Positions 24,801 to 36,800 of a stretch of 64,000 nucleotides of DNA are shown here, piece after piece. The notes beneath the pieces are model-generated. The model was not told the origin of the DNA, did no database searches, and worked only from the letters and a program-made list of their open reading frames with translations. Each line of letters begins with the position of its first letter. The first letter of the stretch is position 1. Origin of the DNA: Plazaster borealis (Eukaryota > Echinodermata > Asteroidea > Forcipulatida > Labidiasteridae); contig CM037461.1 of NCBI GenBank assembly GCA_021014325.1, positions 13,483,501-13,547,500 of the forward strand, given 5' to 3'. Position numbers and translations under genes: made by a program.

Positions 24801-27800
24801 ACCCATTTCATTTCTGTAGCTGCGCGGTAGAGATCCTCACTTGTATATTGAAACAAGATTTAGAGGCCCCCAGTGTCAGTTTTGTTGCTGCATACTAGAG
24901 ATCCTCATTTGTATTTGGAAATAAGAATATAGGCACCCAGTGTCAATTCTGTAGCTGCATACTAGAGATCCTCACTTGTATATTGAAACAAGGGAAGATG
25001 TATACCAGTTTCTTTTCTGTAGCTGCTTGGTGGATATCCTCACTTGTATAATGAAACAAGAGTGAGGCACACCAGTGTCATTTCTACAGCTACTTTGTAG
25101 ATATTCTCATTTGTACATTAAAGCAAGCAGCGGCACACTTGTCTAATTTCATTTGCTGCTTGCTACATATCACGTTTTTTTTCACATTGAGCTGAACTAG
25201 TGTCATAGCAGAATCCATGCAGATCAATGCATTATTTGTAATTGTGTCAAAATTTGTTTTTCAGGTAAATGATAGTGGAGGTCACAAGGCAGCACAGAAT
25301 GAGGTAAGTGTTTTCTTAATCATCAATTTTTTTAAACCAAATTGAGATTGTGCCTCTATAAAAAAAAGGCTTAAAATTTGTGCAAAAGTCAGACAAGATT
25401 CTCATTTCATTAGCTGCATGGAAGGAATTTTCAGGTTGTGTACAAAATAAGAATAATAATAAAAATAAGAATAATAGCAGTTATTTGGAAAGTGCCAAAT
25501 CAATCGATAAGATGTTCAACGCGCAGGGAATAGCAGACATTGAAAGCAATTAGCAAGACAAAGTGACAAGAAAGCAATAACAACAAAAGGGAAAAACATA
25601 CAATAGCAAAGCTAAGAACAATCAGTTTGAGCAAATTACCAGTTATAGAATGCTGTCTTGAAAGAGTCTGGAGAGCAGCTTTGATGGTATATCATAAGAA
25701 CTATTACAAATATGTTGAGTATATTTGTCCAGAGAGAAAATCCAGTGTGTGATACAAGATGTATACCCGTTTCTTTTCCGTAGCTGCATATTAGAGATCC
25801 TCACTTGTATATTGAAACATGAGTAGAGGCATACCAGCGCATTTCTGTAGCTTTAAGATAGAAATCCTGACTTGCTCATGGAAACAAGAATAGTGATGCA
25901 CTATTGATTCTCTCTTTTGATGTTTACTAGGTGTCTTCATCCAGACAAATTAGTGACTCTGATGATGACAGTTACATTGACCCAACATACAATCCAGAGG
26001 AAACTGATGAAACCGATAACTCCGATGAAGAAGAAACTGATTATTCTGATGGGGATGATGGTAATGTTTCTGATGTTATCCCACTTCCTCGAAGGACTGA
26101 ATGCGCAGATTCGTCATCAGTAGTTTCATCATCAGATTCATTCCCTCGGAGAACTGAACATGCAGATTCTTCATCAGAAGTTTCATCATCAGTTTCATTG
26201 CCAAAAGTAAAAGTATTGACAACTAACAATCAAGAAGGCCGAAAGTGGGATAAAAAGCATTTTTGCATTTTTTGCATGGAGGCTACACCCAAATTGCCTA
26301 GACATTTGGAGCATCATCATGCGGAAGAGTTTGAGGTTAGACAAGTACTCAGCTGCCCAGTAAAGTCTCAAGAAAGAAAAGATCTTCTTGAACTGCCTCG
26401 AAATAAAGGGAATCATCACCATAATGTGGATGTTCTTAAAAAGAAAGAAGGATTTCTCATCCCGTACAAAAGACCATCCTACGAAACCCCAGCAAGCTCA
26501 TACCTGCCCTGTCTAAACTGCTATGGGTATTTTGTAGCAGATGACCTTTGGAAACATCAAAAGGCCTACAAGTTGAAAAGCAAAGGAAAGCCGTGTGGCA
26601 AATCATTGAAAGCACAGTGTGCCCTGTTGTTGCCTATGTCCAGCTCTGCATCCAGTCTTTTGAAGGAAAAAGTCATCGGTCACATGATTCCAAATGAAGT
26701 GAGTTTAGCCTCAAGAAATGATGACCTGATCAACAAATTGGGTATTCATATCCTTGGCAAAGTTGGCCATACACACAATCACTACCAGCATGTCAGTCAA
26801 AAAATGCGGGAAGTTGGCCGTCTTCTCCTCAAAGCAAGACAGAAGAATGCTTCTATACAGACCTTGAAAGATTGTATTAATCCAAAGGTGTTTGATGATG
26901 TTGTAGATGCTGTGAATGAGCTGGCAGGGTTGGACAATAACACCGGAAGGTACGCTGTTCCCTCTCTAGCATTGAAGTTAGGGCATTCGATGAGGAAGTG
27001 TGCCCTGATTGTAAAGGCAGATGCCATAAAAGAAGAGAACGGTTGTCTCCAAAAGAAGGCGGAGGACTTTGCTGAACTCTGCAGCAAAGTGTCTAAAGGT
27101 GCACTGACTACAATGTATGAGAGGAAGTGGAATAAGCCATGCATGTTGCCAGTCTCAAAGGATGTAACAAAGGTTCACCAGCATGTTACCCAGACAATCC
27201 AGGACAAGATTAAGGCACTGAAAGACAATCACTGTAAGGTTGACTACTCTTCCCTAGCAAAGGGTATTCTTGTCCAACTAATACTGTTCAACAGAAGAAG
27301 GAGCGGAGAGGTTGGAAGAATGCTGGTAGAAGACTACACAAAGTTGAGCAATGAGGCAAATGAGGATGTTATGCGTTGTCTCTCATCGTGGGAGAGGAAA
27401 CTTTGCAGTAAACTTTCTCGGGTTGAAATCAGAGGGAAGAGGGGAAGAAAGTCCCAATATTGTTGTCTGCAAGTATGATTGAAAGCATCGATGTCTTGAT
27501 TTCACAGAGAGATGCTGTACGCGTTCCTCAAGATAATCCCTATCTATTTGCCATACCAGGATGTCAGTCTGCATACCGTGGCTGTGATTGCTTGAGAAAT
27601 TTGGTCAAGAAATCTGCAGTAGAACACCCTGAAAACGTAACGTCAACAAGGCTTCGCAAGCATGTTGCCACCTTATCCCAGGTTCTTTCTCTTAAGGACA
27701 ATGAGCTAGATGTGTTAGCAGGTTTCATGACACATGATATCCAGGTGCACTGTGAATATTATCGTCTACCAGAAAACACGCTTCAAACTGCTAAGATTGC

Positions 27801-30800
27801 AAAGATTCTAATGCTCTTAGAGAAAGAACAAGTTGACAAGTTTGCAGGAAAGAGCCTGGATCAAATCAGCATAAGTCTTGAGGGTAAGTGGTAGGATCAT
27901 GTTGCTTAAAAACAAATCTTCACTTAATGGTAGGTGACCTAGTTGTGAGGCCTTTTCATGTCTGTCAGCAATGATTCTACATTCTGTGCCCTCCTAGGAT
28001 AACCAGCAGCAGATTTAAAGTACTTGTGATATCCGTATTTTATTATCATTTTGTGTTTGACAAACAATTTCCTTCATTATTGTCTTTCAGTTTTAAATAA
28101 AATTTATTACTTGATTTTACAGCGCCTTGTTCTGATGAGGAGGATGAGAAAGAGAACTCAGAGGAACTTCAGAATGACAACACAGGTAATGACAGTCCTC
28201 TCCCCATACAAATGCTATAAAAACAGGCACAGAATGTGTGCATTGTTGGTAAACTTGTCAATTTGACATATTCAACAACTCAGGGTTATGAATGTCTGAA
28301 TATTGGAGGAAAACCCTTAGGGAAATTTCCCATGCAAAATCCCATGAGCACCTCCCATGCAATTCCCATGGGATTTTGTCAGTGGGATCCCATTGGTGAT
28401 TTGGCATCACCATGTGAATTTTTCCCATGGTAATTTAGTAGTTCCCATGTAATTTACTAAACAATTCCAATCAATTTCCCCATGCCCTTCTTAGATTTAC
28501 CACGGTAATATTAAACAATTCCCATCAAATTCCCATGGTTTTTCTTGGATTTACCATGGTGATTACTATGAAATCCCCATGGTATTTTTTTTTACGGTAA
28601 ACATTTCCCATGAAATTCCCATGCAATTTCTTGGAATTACCATGGAATCCCATGGTATTTTTTTGGCATACCATGGTGATACTAAACAATTCCCATAAAA
28701 TCCCCATAGTATTTCTTAGATTCACCATGGTATATACTAAACAATTCCCATGAAATCCCCATAGTATTTCTTAGATTCACCATGGTATATACTAAACAAT
28801 TCCCATGAAATCCCCATAGTATTTCTTAGATTCACCATGGTATATACTAAACAATTCCCATGAAATCCCCATAGTATTTCTTAGATTCACCATGGTATAT
28901 ACTAAACAATTCCCATGAAATCCCCATAGTATTTCTTAGGTTCACCATGGTATATACTAAACAATTCCCATGAAATCCCCATAGTATTTCTTAGATTCAC
29001 CATGGTATATACTAAACAATTCCCATGAAATCCCCATAGTATTTCTTAGATTCACCATGGTATATACTAAACAATTCCCATGAAATCCCCATAGTATTTC
29101 TTAGATTCACCATGGTGATACTAAACAATTCCCATGAAATCCCCATAGTATTTCTTAGATTCACCATGGTATCCTTAACAATTCCCATACAATACCCATG
29201 GTATTTGTTTTGATATACCATGGTAATACTAAATATTTCCCATAAGATCCCCATGGTATTTGTATTGATATACCATGGTAATACTAAACAATTCCCATAC
29301 AATCCCCATGGTATTTGTTTTGATTTACCATGTTGGTACTAAATATTTCCCATCAAATCCCCGTGAATATTCCTTGGATTTACCATCACAATAAACATCT
29401 TCCATAAAATCCCCACAAGTATTTATCTTGGTTATATAAATATTTTATGAAGACACATGAGACGCTTATAGTTTAAACCTAAGTAAGAGTTTCAAGAGAC
29501 ATCTAGATCCAAGGAGCAAGAAAGAGTTTATTGAAATGTTATCATTGTTCAGTTTCTTTTACGTTATGTTGCAAGGTCCTAAAACTTCACAAGTTCTTTT
29601 TTTTATGTATACAAACATCAAGGAACATCATCAAAGGTAAACAGTACTTTAGGCCTAACAATGACCTTTCAACAGGAAAACATTTTTTGAATGAAGGTTT
29701 TCTTAAAGCTGAAATATAGAATTAGTATTTATGCAAACAAAAAAGAAATTTCTTTGTATCAGTCTGAAACTTACTGATTATAAAGTTTACGCAAGAACCA
29801 GTCTCATGTCTGTCTAAATGCTGTCAAATTTAAGAAAATAGAGTAGGAAGACCTCAATTTTAATTCAGTTGGTAGAACCAAGACTAAAAAATAATGTGTT
29901 TACACAGTGACCATTATGCATAGCTTTTCCACTGTTTTCTCCTCACCCAGACAACAGATTGAGCCCAAGCTTTCAAAGTTTTTTTCAAGTAAATGTTAAA
30001 TCACACTATACTTTCTGTACTATCAGCTTAACCAACTCTATTTTACCTTTGAATCATGTAGCTTGAATGCAATATAGTATGGCTTTTAAAGGACAACTCA
30101 AAACAACAGTTTCACATACAAAAAAATTGTTTGAACCCTTAGCTATTTAACTTTAGACAAACACAGTAGTTAAATAGCCCCCAAAAAAAAAAATAAATAA
30201 ATAAATAAATAAAATAAAAATGAAAGCTCCCTCTCTTTATAACTCTCATCAGTACCTACATGTACCCTCAAAGAAATGTTTAATCTAGTAGAGTACTGTC
30301 CATATTAATTATGTACAAATTTTATCTGAGGTTGCTATCACACAAGCGCAAGGGGAACACAGAAAAATATAGCATTTCTGGGTTTTATGGTTTTATTCTA
30401 TGGTTTCATCCCAATGAGGCCAAAAGCAAGTTGGCTATGAAACGCAGACATTTATATTGTTGTGTATTCCACGAGCGCGAGTGTCATAGCAAGTTTATCT
30501 TCAAGCAAACTTGATACAATATAGCGCATAACACCGCTGTTTGGAATGCACGATGAAATAGAGTTTGATATAGCCATCACACTCCTTGTAGCAATGTATC
30601 GACCAATCAGGATTCAAATTTGCTTGAAGTTGAAATAAGTTATCACTGACATTCAACTAAAAACATTTTATCAACTGTAATAATACTATATCGGTAGACT
30701 TGTATTATGGAGTAGAAGGTAATGATTTATTACTGACATCATGACATGACTGAAGCTTACAAGATTACTGTTAATACTGGAGTACATGGAATGACCTCGT

Positions 30801-33800
30801 GACGTATTGGGGTCACGTTGTATTAATATGCTGTGCATATAAAGTAGTACCTTCACATCCTCCCTTTTCGAGGAAGTAATCCAATAAAATGACTTGCTCA
30901 AGGAAGGACTATTTCAGCATTTTAAAATCAATACAAAATTGAGATCCTGGTATGAAATACTTCAATGTGTGAGATTCAATGATACAAATTTTGTCACTTA
31001 TATGCAAGAACAGTAAACATACTTTTGAGTTGTATGGGGTTAAGTGGACTCCAAATTTTTACAACAAGCAATACAAAACAGTTCCTAACTACTTGTTCAA
31101 CAACAATTAAAAGTGATAAACATCAACAGTAGTAACTTTGTTTGTCAATAAAATAGCAGTGATAACATCAATAGTAATATCTGAGTTTGGCAATGTCTTT
31201 TTGAAATGTCACAGTTTCAGACTTTCCTTCTTTAGGATTCGATAAGCCGTTTTGGCTTTGTCACAGCACGACCGGTGCGTGTATGATAAGTTTGATCAGA
31301 GTTATTGTCTGTTTTCTCCGAGTTGTTTTGTCCATGGGAAAGTTTGTTTTCCTGCTGTTTGGGAATGGGTGTTAGTTGAGGAAGCTCAACTGGTGGTGTG
31401 TCGGCGAAGCGGACTTGTTTCTTCTCCGTTGCGCGTGGGCGTAATTGTCTCCTGTTACGCCGTAGTGATTGTCCGATTGGTGTTTGAACCATGTACGATC
31501 GTGGCTCTGTACATTTGTCTCTCACAACAGCGGGTAACCAATTGCCAGACTGTTGATCTTGTACGCTGACACGCTGGCCTACAGTGAGAGGGGGTAAGGC
31601 ACGTACACCATGCTTGTCATGGTTATCTTTCTGACCAGTTTGACGAGCGACAAAACGTTGATGGATCTCTTCCTTTTGGGGTACCGTGTTACGGATTTTG
31701 ATAGGAAGGTTGCTCCTAAGTTTGCGTCCATATAGTAGTTCCGCTGGTGAGGGAATAATATTGTCCACCGGAGTGGTGCGTAGGCAAAGTAGAGCGAGAT
31801 CTATGTCCATGTCGGACTGTTGGGCTTTTGTCAATGTAGCTTTGACAGTTTGGATGGCTCTTTCAATAAAACCATTGCTTTGCGGATATCTGGGGCTTGA
31901 TGTCACGTGGTCAAATCCCCAGTCACGAGCAAATTTGCGATATTCGTGGCTGTCGTAGTGTGGGCCATTGTCGCTGATTATTTTCGTGGGGATGCCTTGT
32001 TCGCTGAAAATCTGTTTCGTGAGGCGTATGACTGTGGCACTTGTGCACCGTCCACTGACCTTTCTGATAAATGGGCACTTTGAATAGTAGTCCGCTACTA
32101 TTAAGTATTCGGCGTTGTTGAAGTGGAACATGTCTGTCCCTACGGTTTGCCACGGTCGCTGCAGAATGTCGTGAGGAATGAGTGGTTCTGCGGGTTGGCT
32201 TTTTTGGTGTTGTTGGCATGTACTGCATGCGCTTACCAATTGTTCAATGTCTTTGTTAATGCCAGGCCAGAAAATGCATGTTTTGGCCCTGAGCTGGCAT
32301 TTGTTGATGCCTTGGTGTCCGCATGAATCTTTTGCAATGCTTCGCTTTGCATTGTCTCAGGGATGATGATTCGTTCGCCCTTGATGACGAGACCGTCGTC
32401 AACTGACAGTTCATCGCGGTTGGACCAGTGGTGGCGGATGCACTGGGTAGTTGTTTTGGGTCATTCGGCCACCCAGTGACGATAGTTTCATTGAGAAGAC
32501 GTAGTGTTTTGTCACTTTGTGTCTGACGCTGCATTTCTGCTAGCTTGTCTGTAGAGAACTGTACGGCGTATATGGTCGTATCGAGGTCAATCTGTGCATA
32601 GAGTAAGGACAGAGAAGGAGTTACAACTGCAGGGACTTCAAAGGTTCTATCTGTGTTACCGCGGTCGTAAAACAGCTGTTTTACGACCAGCGCTAATTAC
32701 TTTATAAACAAGCCCGGGGCGCATTTCCTGCCGCTGAGCAGTGTGTGACGTAACGAAAATTCCCAGAGTGCATTGCGACACCGCGTCCCCACCAACCAAA
32801 ATGGCAGCGTACGGTAAGGAAGACTTTGTGTACAGCGGCTTCGAAGATTACGATTTTAGTGATTTTAGCGACTTCTCTGACGATGAAAATGTACAAGAGA
32901 ACAACGAAAGTGTAGCCGGGTTCTGAGATTGAAGATGAAGGGCTTCATCATTGCGTGTGCGGTGGTCCAATGACCAAAGAAATGATTGGCTGTGATGGCG
33001 AAAACTGCGCCGTTGAATGGTGGCATTACGAATGCGCGGTGCCCGAGGAGGATTGGTTCTGCCTCGCTGCGCCCTACTACATTTCCTGGTCCTGATGTAG
33101 CAGGTAAAATGTTTAAAACAAGCATGAATTTATGATTTCTCTATGATTTCTCAAACAGGAATAAATTAATTTTTAGCTGAAAGTGAAATACTGACGTCCT
33201 AAGATTGCACGTGACTTCTGATGACCATCGATTCTCGTGTAGCGCATTCTATGGATTTGCGCAATATCAAATTGCGCTGTAATGACGACTGAACAGCTGA
33301 ATTCCGCAGATTAAGCAAACCATGCGTAATTTGAAGATTGATTGGGCAAACTATGCTAATTTTAAGATTAACGGGGCAAAACAGTAAAACGCCTTCCGGC
33401 AGCACTATTAGTATTACACAGTCATGGCAATACATGTACATTTTAATTATGACAGTGTTTATAGATAAATAAATTGATCAAGTTAGAATATGAATTTGAT
33501 TTTAAATTAATTTCTCTATTTTTTTGATTCAAGAAGTTTCCAACATTTTTATTATACTCTTTAGACTTTGTTTTATAAATACAGTTGGGTCAGGAGTAGT
33601 AAATCAGGAATAGAATCAAATCTGCTCTGTAGAATTTAGAAATGTTAATTTTATTTCACAAGTTGTCTTAAATTCTGTCAGTGACTCACACAATTACTTT
33701 CAAAAATACAATAGGAACAGAATTTCTCTTCAGCTGTTACAATTCAATTAAATTTAGGCTTATGATTGTTACAATTACAAATTTTGATTGATCTTATTTA

Positions 33801-36800
33801 CATTTATATACAGGCCCTTCATCGGCTGTGGATGTCAGTGTAGCAACTGCAACTGTAAACCCACCAGTCAACAAAGGCAAAGCAGACAAAGCGACAACAG
33901 GAAAAGTCACCACAGCCAAGGCAAAAAACAAAGGTGTTTAAATGGCTGCCCATCTATGACCAGAATTAATATTGATCAATTTTTTATCTGAAATCTTTGT
34001 TATTTTTAGGTCTACAAGTAAAAACCTTTTTGGATAAAACATCAATGTACAAAGAATACAGGCAAAAGCAGACATATTAACCCTGTTGGTCTAAAATCAA
34101 CCATTTAGAAATTAATTACTGCTCAATGTTATCAGCATTTGTAATGACACTAACGACGCAAACAAATTTATAGTGTCCGAAAACTACAGATTTAGTTGTG
34201 AGCCCTTAATTATAATAAAATGCTCAAACTGGTTTTATAATGGCATGTATAAATTTCACTTTTTCTTCATCCAGCACCTGAACGACCAAAGACAAACTTC
34301 ACAAAAGATGACGCCATGACATGTGCTGCAGCCATTTTCATAACATGTCTGGAATCCATGAAACGCCATCCAGTACTCAGCTGTGGCAGCGCAACTTCAC
34401 TTGGCATAATTGAACTGATTACACAACTTCTGCTTTTCACTGAACACTCAGCGTTTGTCAACTATTGTGCAACTACTATGTCAGCGTTATGGGTTATACT
34501 CATATCTAATGAGGGTAAAGTCCTCAAGCCAGAAGTTTATGAAGGAATGTGGCGCAATTTTCATGTATAGATTGGGGTAATTTTATCAAATCTCTTGATA
34601 TTTCTATAAAATGTGACCATTCAATCAAATTAACATATCAGCTTTTGATCCAGTCAGTTTTTGGAAAGCTCATGAAAGAGCGCAACAATAAAGATTTACC
34701 GGACAAAGAGCTACCTTCAAATTCATCATCAAACCAATTGACAAAGAAGAGGAAAAGGTTTTAAGATATACCATTTGCACTATTAAAGAAATATACTAAA
34801 CAAGTTAATAACACTGCACAAATATATTGTAAATTTTTGAAATGTTGGTCTGTGCAATCGATAACTTCTGGGAGAACTTTTTTAACATACACTAAAGAAT
34901 GGATAGATGCACAGAATAGGGGAAGGCTGTATCAGATTTCAGATGAGGTATATTTGTTTTTCAGGGCAATGGAATTAGTCTGTAAAGAGTTTTTAACGAT
35001 TTCAAATTTACACAATATGTCAGAGTTGAACATAAATACTGTGTTGATGGAGAAAGTATCATCTAATTACCGTCCAAACCTACTGGTGTACTTTAACCGA
35101 TAACAAAATCAGTGGTGAATGCTCAAAAATTCCTGGACGTAGTTATTAGATTTTATATTAAGCTCAGGTGTAATGCATTTTTAAAGGTATACCTTGACAT
35201 CAGAAAAGCTAACTCCAAGGCAGCCGTATCAAAGAAAGGAGAAAAAGCTTTACGGAAAGATTTATAAAATATTTGTTGGTGGTGGTTTTGTATCAAATGA
35301 TTTTAACAAAGTACATGTACTTCATTAAATACATCAACATGTTTAATTACATTTGCCAAAATTAAAGCTATTTTGAATCTTTAACTCCAAAGGTTATCAG
35401 AAATTGGAAATGCCACCATTTTCATGTATTTCGTAAGATCTGAATCCCAGTGTAAATCTTTTTTGTTTAAAACTCTCACCCGTGGAATATATTTAACAAC
35501 TGTGTAAAGTGTAAAATATCAAGTCAGGGGTACATACACAACAAATAGTTTGATGCAAATTGGTTGATCTCCAACCAAGACCTGTTATACTGTACATGTA
35601 TACCTTTATACTTAATTGTTTTCAACGCTTTTTTTGTCTTTTGGGAAGAGGTGTGTTATCAACAAGTAAACACTCTTTGTCACCTTCTGTATTTTTGACA
35701 ATTTCCATGCTTGGAGGCTTTGGTGCATGATCTTGAAACATGAAAAGCCATCATATTGTGTCCAAATTGTTCAGCAGTGGGGTTGTCACTGGTCCCTCCT
35801 GCCGATCTCTGCTTTGAAAAGTACATCTCGAGTGGATCTTGGTTGAAGCGGTCGCTTAAATACTCCACTCCTGGAATTTGCAGGAGGACTTTAGCCAATT
35901 TTGTGAAGGAATTCACTGAAATTCAAAGAAATTTTGATGATATGTTAAAATAAACTAGATTAAGGTCCATTGGTTCCAAATCAGCTATCTGAATTGTAGT
36001 TTGCTGATGTGAACAATTCATGTATACAATTTTATCTTCAAGTATGCTCTCATCCTCCAATCAGATTTGCAAAATGGAATGGTGATATGAACGTTATCAC
36101 ACACGAAATACAAAAATATAAAGTCTGCGTCCCATATCCAACTCGGCCTTGCCATGTTGGATATGGGACACGTGTGAAAGCATATAATATTGTTATCTTT
36201 GACGAAACTAAAAAAGGCAGGGTGTACTTTTGGAAATTGTATTGTACCCAAATTGTAACAGGTTTGGTTTGTATGCATTTGTTGGGATACACCAAGTGAG
36301 GATACTGGTCTTAGACAATTACCAAAAGTATACCCTGCCCAGTGTTGTGAACAATATTATACTGGACTCTTTTGAAAATTGAGTCGCAAAAAATTAAAAA
36401 CTTGTCTTGTTGCTTCTTTGTATATCTCAAAGTTCACCGGTTAATTTAATTTTAAGATTTGTAACTTTTTGCTAGACATACATGAACATGACCTGCACTA
36501 AAAATGAAAATGCAATAAATAATTACCAGTAATTCGCAATCCTTAAAGTGTCTCTCTGCTTATGCACATCCTCTGCTTCACTTCCTTTGCTATGTTTTCC
36601 ATGCTCTCAGATTCCCTTTCCCAGCTATTAAGAAAGTCCAAGAAGTCATCTTGAAGCCACTGGTTAAACAAAAATAACATTTTAATAGTTTTATAAAATC
36701 ATCAAATGGGTGGTTTTTAACTGTGGGGTGGGTATTAGGGGACATTCTTTGTGGCAGGACGGCTTTGTAGAGGTGCTGGTCACCTGTTCCTCCATGCCAC

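Larger units (their letters stand above)
23788..25751 (+). repeat. Segmental duplication, copy B (microexons 12-15)
   Basis: Near-identical to 19513-22083 over introns as well as exons, including the non-repeat intron segments around 25190-25740. It ends where TCCAGTGTGTGA departs from copy A. Confidence 0.85.

Noticed and set aside
13081..25860. CRISPR-like pattern of regular repeats with variable linkers
   Set aside because: Units are contiguous or degenerate, linkers fall into two or three recurring types rather than unique spacers, no cas genes are present, and the context is an animal intron.
28525..29302. Open frames within the left CCATGG repeat array
   Set aside because: Subterminal transposon repeats, with no coding motif.
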